Shown: positions 13,627-22,840 of the stretch, piece by piece
Numbering within the stretch: position 1 is the stretch's first letter
How the letters are laid out: each line of letters begins with the position of its first letter
Assembly: GCA_034376725.1 (NCBI GenBank)
Contig: JAXMJH010000007.1
Coordinates: forward strand, 1 to 34,594
Source of the DNA: UBA11164 sp034376725
GTDB taxonomy: Bacteria > Pseudomonadota > Gammaproteobacteria > Xanthomonadales > Xanthomonadaceae
Length of the DNA stretch: 34,594 nt
Direction: 5' to 3'
Translations under genes and position numbers: made by a program
Notes under the pieces: model-generated
Databases searched by the model: none
The model's input: only the letters and a program-made list of their open reading frames with translations
Told to the model about the DNA's origin: nothing

Positions 13627-14031
13627 TCAGTCGAGACTGGGCGGCCGCGACATCAGCAGCCAGCGTTCGACTGTCGGATCCCAGCGCCATTCTTCGCGAT
13701 GGCGGATGACCCGCTCGGCCAGGGTGTTGAGATTGATCAGCCCGATCTGAACCTCGCGGATCCGATGTCCCTGGGCGTCTTCGGCCTCGGCCAGCACGTT
13801 GTAGCCGCTGACCCGAAACTGCTGATAGCGGGATACCTCGACACCGGTCAGCGGCACCTCGGCGAAGACCATCGGGTCGGTAAAGGGCGCACCGGCCAGC
13901 AGGCCCTCCCAGCGTATGGCTGCGGAATACTGATAGACCGCGGTCTGGTAGGCGTCTTTTCGGCTGGGCGAAAGGCAGCCGACCAAGACCACACAGACCA
14001 GGATCGCAAATGACCACGACGAGCGCTTCAT
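13627..14031 (-). CDS. Small lipoprotein of unknown function
   Basis: A 134-residue protein with a signal peptide and lipobox LVGC (Cys19), so probably envelope-anchored. The body is rich in Tyr and Trp (YQTAVYQYSAAIRW, REEWRWDPTVERW) and resembles the nuclear-transport-factor-2-like small lipoproteins in length and layout, but I do not recognise a specific family. It starts nine bases after the thioesterase stop and is probably co-transcribed with it. It ends about 110 bases before the rhodanese start. Confidence 0.7.
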   Translation of the reverse strand: MKRSSWSFAILVCVVLVGCLSPSRKDAYQTAVYQYSAAIRWEGLLAGAPFTDPMVFAEVPLTGVEVSRYQQFRVSGYNVLAEAEDAQGHRIREVQIGLINLNTLAERVIRHREEWRWDPTVERWLLMSRPPSLD

Positions 14032-14040
14032 GGCTGCATT

Positions 14041-14532
14041 CTACCTGTCGTCGGCGACTTGACCAGCCATACCGTCCTGCGGCTTGAGCCGTGCCACGAA
14101 ACGCGCCTCCATTTCCGCCGCCTCGCCGCCTTCTGGAAGCAAGACGCGGGCGGCGGCCTGGACGCTCGCCTGGCCCGATTCCCGCAACCGCGCGATGAAG
14201 ACTGCCCAGTCGGCGCCATCGGCCAGACCGCCCTCGCATTCGAGATCGGCGAACAGCGGCGCCCGATATCGGACCCGGCTGTCGGCGACGAACACCTCGG
14301 CCGCCAGACCTTCGCGGGCCAGACCCAGAGTCACCTGACCCCAGGCCGCCAGCGTCATCGCGCTGCACAGGCTGCCGCCGAAAGCGCAGCCCTTGTCGTT
14401 CACGTTGGCCGAAAGCGGGGCACGCAGCCGAAGCTGGCGCGGCCCGGCCGCGACCGGCACCAGCGCCATCGCCCGCACCGGCGGCATGCTTTCGAACAGC
14501 GCTGCCAGGTTATTGAGTTCTATGTCGATCAT
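14041..14532 (-). CDS. Hotdog-fold thioesterase (YiiD C-terminal domain type)
   Basis: A 163-residue protein matching the putative thioesterase domain found at the C-terminus of YiiD/FabY-type proteins. It has a short N-terminal helix, then APLSANVNDKGCAFGGSLCSAMTLAAWG holding the catalytic-region Asn/Asp and the helix of the hotdog, and later DSRVRYRAPLFADLEC. Such enzymes hydrolyse acyl-CoA or acyl-ACP; the substrate is not predictable. It stands alone here, without the acetyltransferase domain of YiiD. The ATG at 14532 has GAGG five bases upstream and is only 35 bases from the divergent hemD start. Confidence 0.8.
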   Translation of the reverse strand: MIDIELNNLAALFESMPPVRAMALVPVAAGPRQLRLRAPLSANVNDKGCAFGGSLCSAMTLAAWGQVTLGLAREGLAAEVFVADSRVRYRAPLFADLECEGGLADGADWAVFIARLRESGQASVQAAARVLLPEGGEAAEMEARFVARLKPQDGMAGQVADDR

Positions 14533-14567
14533 GGCGTCCTCACCTGCGCCTGTGCCAAGCTGAAACC

Positions 14568-15353
14568 ATGAATTCCGCCTCCCGCCCGGCCTGCGAACTG
14601 CAAGGATGGTATGTCATCTCACTGCGGCCCGTGGGCGGACATGCTGGCCTCAGGCGGGCGCTAAGCGCGTGCGGCGCGCAGTTGCTGGCGATTTCGCCAT
14701 TCCGTCTGGCCGGCCTGCCGGATGCCGAAGCCGAACTGACCGATGCGCTGGCCGCCCCCGTGGCGATATTCACCAGCCCGGCCGCCGTGCGCTTCGCGGC
14801 CCGCCTCCGGTCGCTGCGCCGGTCGCCAGGGGCGCTGTGGTGCGCCGTCGGCGCTGGAACTGCGGCGTCGCTCCGGCGCGCTGGCGTCGAGGCGGTGCTG
14901 CATCCGCGTCAGCGCATGGACTCGGAAGGCCTGATGGCGCTTGAACCACTGCAGGCGATTGCCGGCCGCGCAGTCGGCGTGATCACGGCGCCCGGCGGCC
15001 GGGGCGTGCTGATTGAGCTCCTTCGTCAGCGCGGTGCGCGCGTGGCCCGTGCCGATGTTTACCGACGCGAACCTGCACGCATCGCGCCGCATCGCCTGGC
15101 CGCGCTCGATGCCCTTCCCCGGCGAACGGCCATCCTCATCAGCAGCGCCGAAGCGCTGGACGCGCTGTGGAACCAGCTGGACCCGGCGCGGCGCGAGCGG
15201 CTGGTGCGGGCGCTGGCGATCGTCAGCAGTGCGCGACTGGAGACACTGGCCCGGCAGAAAGGCTTCGGAACAATCTGCCTGGCGGACAGTGCGCGACCAC
15301 GGGCCATGGTCTCTGCGCTCGCCGAAGCTGCCTTGTCGCCGGCGTTCCGGTAG
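14568..15353 (+). CDS. hemD: Uroporphyrinogen-III synthase
   Basis: A 261-residue HemD, which closes hydroxymethylbilane to uroporphyrinogen III with inversion of ring D, the branch point to heme and siroheme. The family is divergent in sequence; recognisable parts are VISLRPVGG at the start, AIFTSPAAVRFAA, CAVGAGTAASLRRAGVEAV, the Tyr of ARADVYRREPA, and ILISSAEALDAL near the end. hemX and hemY follow on the same strand, which confirms the call. hemC is not next to it: the upstream neighbour is the divergent thioesterase. A small gap of 38 bases leads to hemX. Confidence 0.92.
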   Translation: MNSASRPACELQGWYVISLRPVGGHAGLRRALSACGAQLLAISPFRLAGLPDAEAELTDALAAPVAIFTSPAAVRFAARLRSLRRSPGALWCAVGAGTAASLRRAGVEAVLHPRQRMDSEGLMALEPLQAIAGRAVGVITAPGGRGVLIELLRQRGARVARADVYRREPARIAPHRLAALDALPRRTAILISSAEALDALWNQLDPARRERLVRALAIVSSARLETLARQKGFGTICLADSARPRAMVSALAEAALSPAFR

Positions 15354-15391
15354 GATGAACGTCACTCCCCGCTCGTTTTCCGGTCTGCGCT

Positions 15392-16444
15392 TTGAACGGC
15401 TCCACAACCGATACCGACCCACCCGAATCCAGGCGACGCGTCGGCTGGCGCGCGCTGCTCTGGCTGTTTGCGCTCGCGGCATTGACCGTCGGCGGATTCT
15501 GGACCTGGCACAACCGCGCCACGATCCTGCCCTGGCTGCCCGCACTGACCGGCGAGCCAGTGCCCGAAGGCCCTTCGGTAGAGGCTCGTCTGAGCGCGCT
15601 GGAGAGCGCTGTCGAGGCAATGCGCCTGGAGCAACGGCAGCAGTCGCGCCGGCAATCGGACAGCAGCGCCGCGCTCGGCGTGATCCGCGAAGAGCTGTTC
15701 GGCGTGCGCGACCGCGCGGCTCTGCTCGAGCAGACCATAGAGCAGGCTACGGCCCGGACGCTGCGCGCCGAGCACCTGTTCCGGCTGGACGAAGTGGAGC
15801 TGCTGCTCAGCCTCGGCGAGCAGCGGCTTGAGCTGGCCGACGATCTGGCATCGGCAATCCAGGCTTACACCCTGGCCGCGCAAAGCCTCAGCCGGATGAG
15901 CGAACCGCGCTACGTCACCCTGCGCCAGACGCTCGATCAGGAACTGGCCGCGCTGCGCGCCCTGCCGCCCGATCCCCGCGCCAAGGCCGCCGGCGAGCTG
16001 GACGCCGTGGAAGCCGCTCTGGCGACGCTGCCGGTGCGCGAAAGCGCGCTGGCCAGCGAAACCGACCGCTCTCGCCTGTCCCGCCTGCTTGGCCAACTGG
16101 TTCAGGTGCGACCCGTGGGCGATGAACTGGCACTGCGTGCCGAAGACCGGAGTGCCGGCCTGACCGCAGTGCAGTTGCAGCTGGCGATGGCGCGGCTGGC
16201 CCTTGAGCGCCGCAACCGCGAGGATTTCGCTCACGCTGTCGGGCGGATCGATGGCTGGCTGCAGCGGCTGTATTTCGAGAGCCCGGAGCGGATGGCGCTT
16301 CAGGCCCGACTGAAGGCGTTGGCCGACCTGCCGCTCGCGCTCGATGTGCCGGTCCTGGGCAGCACGCTTGAACAGCTCCGGCAACACCGCGATGGCGCGA
16401 CCCCGCCGCCGGCCCCGGTCGACGACGATGCGCCGCTACTGTAA
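15392..16444 (+). CDS. hemX: HemX family membrane protein
   Basis: A 350-residue protein with a short Ser/Thr/Pro N-terminus, one transmembrane helix (about 20-40), a long coiled coil (about 63-125) and a helical periplasmic part with the LFRLDEVELLLSLGEQRL segment typical of HemX. The family was named for a supposed uroporphyrinogen methyltransferase role; its function is unproven and it probably scaffolds heme enzymes. The only usable start is TTG at 15392: no ATG or GTG lies in frame between the preceding stop and the membrane helix. The ATG at 15355 is in another frame. It ends 27 bases before hemY. Confidence 0.88.
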   Translation: MNGSTTDTDPPESRRRVGWRALLWLFALAALTVGGFWTWHNRATILPWLPALTGEPVPEGPSVEARLSALESAVEAMRLEQRQQSRRQSDSSAALGVIREELFGVRDRAALLEQTIEQATARTLRAEHLFRLDEVELLLSLGEQRLELADDLASAIQAYTLAAQSLSRMSEPRYVTLRQTLDQELAALRALPPDPRAKAAGELDAVEAALATLPVRESALASETDRSRLSRLLGQLVQVRPVGDELALRAEDRSAGLTAVQLQLAMARLALERRNREDFAHAVGRIDGWLQRLYFESPERMALQARLKALADLPLALDVPVLGSTLEQLRQHRDGATPPPAPVDDDAPLL

Positions 16445-16471
16445 CCGAAGGACCGCCACGAGACGCCCGAC

Positions 16472-17725
16472 ATGAGCCTGTTCCGAACCACCCTGCTGCT
16501 GCTCGCCCTCGCCGTGCTCGGCGGCCTGCTCTGGCAGCTGCTGGCCAGCGATCCGGGTCTGGTGTTGATCCGCCTGCACGGGCGGGAGCTGAGCAGCACG
16601 GTGCCGGCCGCCGTGCTGCTGGGTTTGGCCGCGCTGGCCACGCTGTGGCTTGGCTTTCGGCTGCTGCTGTTGCCATTCCAGGGCTGGCGGCGAATCCGCC
16701 GTAAGCGCGCCGCCAAACGCCTGCACGACGCGCTGACCGCCGTGCACGAAGGCCGCCCGCTGCGTGCCGCCAAACTCCTGGAGAAGGCCGCCAGCCAGCC
16801 CCTGGTGCGCGGTCCGATGCTGGTTGCCGCTGCCCGCGCGGCGCGCGAGGCCGGCAACGGTTCCGAAGCCGAACGCCTTTTGACCGATGCCGACGCGGCC
16901 GGCGCCGGGCCGCTGGTGCGGGTCGAACGCGCCGAGCAGGCGATGCGGGTCGGCGAACCCGAACGGGCAATCGAGTTGCTGAGCGGCATCGAAGGCGCGC
17001 TCTCGCCCCGAGGGTTGCTGGCCAAGGCGCGTGCGCTCGACCTCGCCCGACGCGCCGACACCGCACTGACTCTGCTGCCCGCGCTGCGCTCCAGCCGCGC
17101 ACTTCCGGAAGCGGAGCTGGACGACCTGGAGCACACATTGACCCTCAACGCCTTGCGTCAGGCCGACTCTGGCGACTCGCTCGCCGCCCGCTGGAATCGG
17201 CTGACCAAGTCCAAGCGGCTGGATGCGACGGTGTGCGGGGTGTTCGCGGAACGCATGGCGGCCTTCGGGCTGGACGACGATGCCGCGGCCAGCGTGGAAA
17301 AGAGCCTGGGGCATCGCTGGTCGGAGCCACTCGCACTGATCTACGGCCAGCTGCCCGGTGGCCATGATCCACATCGATTGAAAACCGCCGAAGGGTGGCT
17401 TCGGGCGCACTCCGAGAGCGCCGCCCTCGCGCTCACCATTGCCCGGCTGTGCGCGGCGCAGCGGTTGTCGGCCAGGACCGAAACCTACCTGTTCCGCGCC
17501 GCTGCCCAAGGCGCCGGCGCCGAAGCCTGGGAGATGCTGGCCATCCAGCTGACCGGCCGGGGCGAGGAAGCCACGGCTCGAGTCTGTCTGGAAAACGCGC
17601 TGCGGATCCACCGCGGCCAAGCGCCGGTGGATTTACCCGAACGCGAACTGAGCGACCGGATCAGCGATGAAGCGGTCTCGGAGGAACGCGATCAGCACGG
17701 CGTGCCGCGACTGCGCGGCGGCTGA
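16472..17725 (+). CDS. hemY: HemY family protein, TPR-type inner-membrane protein
   Basis: A 417-residue proteobacterial HemY (not the Bacillus protoporphyrinogen oxidase of that name). Two transmembrane helices (about 5-25 and 42-68) are followed by a long all-helical part with TPR-like repeats (ERAEQAMRVGEPERAIELL, ALDLARRADTALTLLPAL, AWEMLAIQLTGRGEEATA). A conserved-type motif RLHGRELSST lies between the helices. It is the last gene of hemDXY. Its role near heme synthesis is inferred from conserved linkage. It converges on the thiolase gene 35 bases away. Confidence 0.88.
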   Translation: MSLFRTTLLLLALAVLGGLLWQLLASDPGLVLIRLHGRELSSTVPAAVLLGLAALATLWLGFRLLLLPFQGWRRIRRKRAAKRLHDALTAVHEGRPLRAAKLLEKAASQPLVRGPMLVAAARAAREAGNGSEAERLLTDADAAGAGPLVRVERAEQAMRVGEPERAIELLSGIEGALSPRGLLAKARALDLARRADTALTLLPALRSSRALPEAELDDLEHTLTLNALRQADSGDSLAARWNRLTKSKRLDATVCGVFAERMAAFGLDDDAAASVEKSLGHRWSEPLALIYGQLPGGHDPHRLKTAEGWLRAHSESAALALTIARLCAAQRLSARTETYLFRAAAQGAGAEAWEMLAIQLTGRGEEATARVCLENALRIHRGQAPVDLPERELSDRISDEAVSEERDQHGVPRLRGG

Positions 17726-17760
17726 GCCCGCCTGTCCCTCGGGCTTGCCGGGCTTGCCGG

Positions 17761-19044
17761 TCAGCGCTCGATGATCGCGGTCACGCCCATGCCACCGGCG
17801 GTACAGACCGAAATCAATACGCGTCCACTGCCCTTTTCGGCCAACAGCTTGGCGGCCGTCGCGACGATCCGCCCGCCGGTCGCAGCGAATGGGTGACCCA
17901 TCGCCAGAGACGAACCGACCACGTTGAGCTTGTCGCGATCGATCTCGCCGAGCGGCTTTTTCAGATCCAGCCGATCCTTGCAGAACTCCTTCGACCGCCA
18001 GGCCGCCAGCGTACACAGCACCTGGGCGGCGAATGCCTCGTGGATCTCGTAGAAATCGAAATCCTGAAGGGTCAACCCGTTACGCGCGAGCAGCCGGGCC
18101 ACCGCCCAGGCCGGCGCCATCAGCAGGCCGTCGCCGTGAACGTAATCGACCGCCGCCACCTCGAAGTCGCGCACGAAGGCCAGCGGCGTGTGTCCGCGCT
18201 CGGCGGCCCACGCTTCGCTGGCGGCCAGCACCGCCGAGGCGCCATCGGTCAGCGGAGTGGAGTTGCCCGCAGTCAGCGTGCCCTTGCCCGACACCTTGTC
18301 GAACACCGGCTTGAGCGTGGCAAGCTTTTCCGGACTGGTGTCCGGGCGCAGGATGTTGTCGCGCTGCACGCCCCGGAAGCCGACCACCAGATCGTCGTAG
18401 AAACCGCGCTCGTAGGCCGCAGTAGCCTTGTGGTGCGACTCATAGGCGAGCTGATCCTGGTCTTCCCGGCTGATCTGCCAGTGTTTGGCCATCTGCTCGC
18501 AGTGTTCGCCCATGCTTTTGCCGGTGCGCGGTTCGGCAACGCCGGGAAACTCGGGCGCCAGTTCACGCAGCGAAAAACCCTTGAACGCGCGCAACCGGCC
18601 GGACAGATCGCGCGCCATGTTGGCATCCAGCAAGCGTCGGCGCAGACGTTTGCCGACCGCAATCGGCACCTCGGACGTGGTGTCCGAGCCGCCGCCGATG
18701 CCGGCCTGAATCTGGCCCAGGGCGATCTTGTTGGCGACATGGATGAAGGTATCCAGACTGGTACCGCAGGCGCGCTGCAGGGTGATGCCCGGCGTGTACG
18801 GCGACAGACCCGAGGACAGCGTCGCCTCGCGACCCAGATTCCAGTCGCTGGAGTGCTTGAGCACCGCGCCCATGGCCACCTCTCCCAGCGTTTCGCCATG
18901 CAGCTTGAAGCGTTCGACCAGGGCGCCGAGCGTTCGGATCGACATTCCCAGGTTGCCGACATCGGCATAGGCGGTGTTGTTTCGGCAAAACGGAATGCGC
19001 ACGCCGCCCAGGATGGCAACGCGCTGTGGCTTGGAAACGTTCAT
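17761..19044 (-). CDS. fadI: Acetyl-CoA acetyltransferase / 3-ketoacyl-CoA thiolase, FadI type
   Basis: A 427-residue thiolase cleaving 3-ketoacyl-CoA with CoA (or the reverse condensation). The nucleophile Cys is in QRACGTSLD, His is in HEAFAAQ, and the second Cys is in CTAGGMG at the C-terminus. Insertions and the NSTPLTDGASA segment fit the FadI/trifunctional beta-subunit group better than AtoB. No fadJ-like partner gene is adjacent. The start is ATG 19044 or a GTG six bases upstream (19050); neither has a good ribosome binding site. The 200 bases upstream hold no gene. Confidence 0.88.
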   Translation of the reverse strand: MNVSKPQRVAILGGVRIPFCRNNTAYADVGNLGMSIRTLGALVERFKLHGETLGEVAMGAVLKHSSDWNLGREATLSSGLSPYTPGITLQRACGTSLDTFIHVANKIALGQIQAGIGGGSDTTSEVPIAVGKRLRRRLLDANMARDLSGRLRAFKGFSLRELAPEFPGVAEPRTGKSMGEHCEQMAKHWQISREDQDQLAYESHHKATAAYERGFYDDLVVGFRGVQRDNILRPDTSPEKLATLKPVFDKVSGKGTLTAGNSTPLTDGASAVLAASEAWAAERGHTPLAFVRDFEVAAVDYVHGDGLLMAPAWAVARLLARNGLTLQDFDFYEIHEAFAAQVLCTLAAWRSKEFCKDRLDLKKPLGEIDRDKLNVVGSSLAMGHPFAATGGRIVATAAKLLAEKGSGRVLISVCTAGGMGVTAIIER

Positions 19045-19247
19045 GGGCACCGGATCGCTGACTGCGGGAGCGGAACGAGCCCGCCCGAGAAAGGAGTAAA
19101 GCGTAAGTCAAAGGGTGCGGTCATGATGCGAGCCAGTCAAGCCCCGCCGCCGGAATCCGCATGCGCCTTTGGTCGTAACCCCGAACAAGACCCACCGAGC
19201 CAGAAACCGACGCACCCCTCATCAGCGACTTCGACCGCCAGCGCGGC

Positions 19248-20732
19248 TCAGAGTTCGCGCGTCACCCGCAACACCTCTTCCGCCGAGGTCAGGCCGGCGC
19301 GGACTTTGGCCCAGCCGTCGGCCAGCAGGGCCGGGGCGTGCTGGCGGGCGTGGTCGAGCAGGGCCGGTTCGGCGGCGCCGTCGTGGATCAGGCGGCGCAG
19401 GGTTTCGTCGATGGCGATCAGTTCGTAGACGCCGGCCCGGCCGCGATAGCCGTTGACGCCGTCGCGCGGGCGACGCAGTTGCACGCCGGATTCGACCGGC
19501 TGGCCGAAGGCATTGAACTCGGCCGCGCCGGCCTCGTAGGCCTCGCTCTGATCGGGATCCAGCACGCGCACCAGGCGCTGGGCCAGTACGCCGATCAGCG
19601 AGGAAGCGAGCAGGAACGGTTCCACGCCCATGTCGCGCAACCGGGTGATGGCGCCGATGGCCGAATTGGTGTGCAGGGTGGCCAGCACCAGATGGCCAGT
19701 GAGGCTGGCCTGGACGGCGATCTCGGCTGTTTCGCGGTCGCGGATCTCGCCGATCATGACCACATCCGGATCCTGGCGCAGGATCGCCCGCAGACCGCGC
19801 GCGAAGTCCAGGCCGAGCCGGGGATTGACCTGGGTCTGGCCGATGCCGTCGAGGTAGTACTCGATCGGGTCTTCGACGGTGAGCAGGTTGCGGCTGGCAT
19901 CGTTGAGCCGCTGCAGGGCGGCATACAGGGTGGTGGTCTTGCCGGAACCGGTCGGGCCGGTCACCAGCACGATGCCGTGCGGCCGGTGGATCAATGCGTC
20001 GAGCCGGTCGCGAATGGCCGGCGGCATGCCGAGCTGGTCGAGGTCGAGCCGGCCAGCCTGCTTGTCGAGCAGGCGCAACACCACGCGCTCGCCACCCTCC
20101 GGGCCGGCGCCGACCGGAATGGTGCTGACCCGGACATCGACCGGGCGACCGGCGATGCGCAATGAGATGCGGCCATCCTGCGGCAGCCGGCGCTCGGCGA
20201 TGTCCAGCCGGGCCATCACCTTGATCCGGCTGGCCACCGCAGCGGCCAGGCCCTTGTTCGGGTTGAGCACATCGCGCAGCACGCCGTCGACGCGAAAGCG
20301 TACCGACAGCCGCGATTCGAACGGCTCGATGTGGATGTCGGATGCGCCCAGCCGCAACGCTTCGGTCAGCAGCGCGTTGATCAGCCGGATGATCGGCGCG
20401 TCGTCGTCGCTTTCCAGCAGGTCCTGCGGTTCGGGCAGGGCGTCGGCGAGGGCTGCCAGATCTTCCGCGCCGCGATCGGCGGCGGCGCTGGCGGCCACGC
20501 TGTCGGACTCGCCTTCGGCGTACAGCTGACGCAGGAAGCGGTCGTACTCGGCGTCGGCCAGCGGCTCCAGCTTCAGCGGCGCGCCGCAGTGCCGGCGCAA
20601 CTCGGCGAGAATTTCCGGCGCGACATCGGCGCGGTGCGCGATCCGCGCGCGGCCGTCCTCCCAGCCCGCCAGCGTGGCGCCGTGCCGGCGCGCGAAGGCG
20701 TAGCCGGGGCGGACCGGACGCGGTTCAGTCAC
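19248..20732 (-). CDS. gspE: Type II secretion ATPase GspE
   Basis: A secretion ATPase of about 494 residues. It has an N-terminal inner-membrane-contact domain, ASDIHIEP, Walker A GPTGSGKTTT at 260-269, the Asp box (LTVEDPIEYYLDGIGQTQV), Walker B (DPDVVMIGEIRD) and the His box (GHLVLATLHTN). The usual zinc loop after LVR (CxxC ... CxxC) is replaced by LDPDQSEAY and RRPRDGVNGYRGR, so all four cysteines are lost. The start is one of two adjacent GTGs; the one at 20732 sits six bases after GGAGG and is preferred to 20735. It overlaps the end of gspD by eight bases and is the last gsp gene here. Confidence 0.95.
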   Translation of the reverse strand: MTEPRPVRPGYAFARRHGATLAGWEDGRARIAHRADVAPEILAELRRHCGAPLKLEPLADAEYDRFLRQLYAEGESDSVAASAAADRGAEDLAALADALPEPQDLLESDDDAPIIRLINALLTEALRLGASDIHIEPFESRLSVRFRVDGVLRDVLNPNKGLAAAVASRIKVMARLDIAERRLPQDGRISLRIAGRPVDVRVSTIPVGAGPEGGERVVLRLLDKQAGRLDLDQLGMPPAIRDRLDALIHRPHGIVLVTGPTGSGKTTTLYAALQRLNDASRNLLTVEDPIEYYLDGIGQTQVNPRLGLDFARGLRAILRQDPDVVMIGEIRDRETAEIAVQASLTGHLVLATLHTNSAIGAITRLRDMGVEPFLLASSLIGVLAQRLVRVLDPDQSEAYEAGAAEFNAFGQPVESGVQLRRPRDGVNGYRGRAGVYELIAIDETLRRLIHDGAAEPALLDHARQHAPALLADGWAKVRAGLTSAEEVLRVTREL

Positions 20733-22767
20733 CACCGGCCTCCGGTGGAGCGGAGATCGGCGACTGGATCAGGGCCGGCGGATTCATGAACAGGTCGTTG
20801 GGGTTTTCCGGCAGCCGGGGCAGGTCGCCGCCACGGATCTTGCCTTCGAATCGCTCCTGCATCTGAATCTGCTCGCTGCGCAGGAAGTTGTATTTCTCGT
20901 TCGACATCGCCGCTTCGGTCACCGCGTCGCGCAGGATGTAGGGGCGCAGGAAAATCATCAGATTGCGCTTGCTGCGGGTGGTGTTGCGGGTCTTGAACAG
21001 GTTGCCCAGTACCGGAATCCGCGACAGCCCCGGCACGCCCTGGATCGCCTCGCCGACCTCTTCCGAGTTCAGGCCGCCCAGCACCAGCATGCCGCCATCG
21101 GGCACCAGCACCGAGGTGCGCACCTCGCGCTTGTTGGTGATCAGGTCGGCCGCGCCCTGGGCCGGCGGCGCCAGCGAGCTGATCTCCTGGACGATGTCCA
21201 GGCGCACGCTGTCGCCCTCGTTGACGTGCGGAGTCACTTCCAGAATCAGGCCGACATCGCGCCGCTCGATGGTCTGGAACGGATTGTCCGGCAGGTTGTT
21301 GCCGCCCTGCCCGGTCGAGGTGAACGAGCCGGTGATGAACGGCACTTCCTGGGCCACCTTGAACACCGCCGGGTTGTGGTCGAGGGTGACCACGCTGGGA
21401 CGCGAGAGGATGTTGGCCCGGCCATCGCCGCGCAGCGCCTGCACCAGCACACCAAGCTGAAGCACATCGACCATTGCGCCATCGGGGCCGACCGGCAGGC
21501 GCACGGTGCCGTCGAGATAGCCCAGATTCAGGCCCGGCCCAACGCCCAGCGGATTGATCGATGCGCCGAGAATCCCGCCACCGCCGGCGCTGGTGAAGTT
21601 GGTGCCGCCGATCACGCCGTTCGACAGGCTGCCGTCGGGATTGTTGCTGATGCCGGTCGCCTGCCACTGGATGCCAAGCGAGTCGGCCAGCTCGTCCGAG
21701 ACATCGGCGATGACCGCCTCGACCAGCACCTGGGCGCGGCGGATATCCAATTGCCGGACCACAGCGGCCAGGTCGCGGAACACCGCCGGTGCAGCGGTGA
21801 TCACCAGCGCGTTGGTTTCGTCATGGGAATTGATCACCGCCGCGCGGGCGCCGGAATCGTCGTTGGCGACGCCGGTCAGGCTGGCGGCGATTTCCTCCAG
21901 CACCGGTACCAGATCGGTCGCCCGGGCATAGCGCAGGTAGATGACCTGCGAGCTGTCGCCATCGGTCAAGGGCGTGTCCAGATGGGCGATCAGGGTGCGC
22001 AGGCGCAGCCGCGCCGAGCGATCGCCCGACAGCAGCACCGAGTTGGTGCGGGCGTCGGAAATCAGTTTGGCGCCGACGCTGCCCGGCGCGGCGGCGCCGG
22101 CCTGCTCCAGTTGACCCAGGGTGCGGGCGATCTCGGCGGCATTGGCGTGGCGCAGCGCGACCACTTCGACCTCGGCGCTGGCCGCCACGTCGATGCGTCG
22201 CACCAGTTGCTCGATCCGCTCGACGTTGCCGGCGCGGTCGGTGACGATCAGATTTCCGCCCTGGGCCGCCAGTTGCGCGGCCTGCGGCAGCAGCGGGCGA
22301 AGCAGGGTGGCGATTTCGCCAGCCGAAACATGCTGCACCGAGATCACCCGGCTGATCATCGCGTCCGGGCTCTCGGCACGGCTCGCCACCCCGCCATCGG
22401 TGGTGGCGATGCCCTCGGGCACCACTTTCCACATGTTGCCAGCCGCCACGACCGCGAAGCCATGAACCCGCAGCACCGACTCGAACGTGCTCCACACGCC
22501 GGCCTCGTCCAGCGCCACCGACGAGATGACGGTCACCTTGCCGTCGACCCGCGGATCGACGATGAAGCTGCGGCCGGTGATCTGGCTGACGGTCTCGATG
22601 AGTACGCCGATGTCGGCCGACTTGAGATTCAGCGTGTGCCGCGCGGCATCGCCGTTGCCGGCCGGCACGGGCGCAGTCGCGACGATCGGCCGGATGGCGG
22701 CGCCGTCCTGGGCCGCAAGCTCGGCGGCGAACAGGATCAGAAAGGCGATCAGAAGGAATCGAGGCAT
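20725..22767 (-). CDS. gspD: Type II secretion outer-membrane secretin GspD
   Basis: A 680-residue secretin that forms the outer-membrane channel. A signal peptide is clear (MPRFLLIAFLILFAAELAAQ). N0 to N3 domains run from about 45 to 350 (LNLKSADIGVLIETVSQITG, then three repeats of the ring-building KH-like fold). The secretin core follows, with VPFITGSF, VGLILEVTPHV, VLVPDGGMLVLGGL and VPGLSRIPVLGNLFKTR. A C-terminal S-domain-like tail of about 70 residues follows. It lies between gspC (73 bases upstream) and gspE (overlapping). Confidence 0.97.
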   Translation of the reverse strand: MPRFLLIAFLILFAAELAAQDGAAIRPIVATAPVPAGNGDAARHTLNLKSADIGVLIETVSQITGRSFIVDPRVDGKVTVISSVALDEAGVWSTFESVLRVHGFAVVAAGNMWKVVPEGIATTDGGVASRAESPDAMISRVISVQHVSAGEIATLLRPLLPQAAQLAAQGGNLIVTDRAGNVERIEQLVRRIDVAASAEVEVVALRHANAAEIARTLGQLEQAGAAAPGSVGAKLISDARTNSVLLSGDRSARLRLRTLIAHLDTPLTDGDSSQVIYLRYARATDLVPVLEEIAASLTGVANDDSGARAAVINSHDETNALVITAAPAVFRDLAAVVRQLDIRRAQVLVEAVIADVSDELADSLGIQWQATGISNNPDGSLSNGVIGGTNFTSAGGGGILGASINPLGVGPGLNLGYLDGTVRLPVGPDGAMVDVLQLGVLVQALRGDGRANILSRPSVVTLDHNPAVFKVAQEVPFITGSFTSTGQGGNNLPDNPFQTIERRDVGLILEVTPHVNEGDSVRLDIVQEISSLAPPAQGAADLITNKREVRTSVLVPDGGMLVLGGLNSEEVGEAIQGVPGLSRIPVLGNLFKTRNTTRSKRNLMIFLRPYILRDAVTEAAMSNEKYNFLRSEQIQMQERFEGKIRGGDLPRLPENPNDLFMNPPALIQSPISAPPEAGGD

Positions 22768-22840
22768 GGCGGTCCGGGCTTTCTGGGCGTTAATGAACGG
22801 TGAATGGTAGGCGCAAACGCGCGTGCGTGGGCAAACCCGG

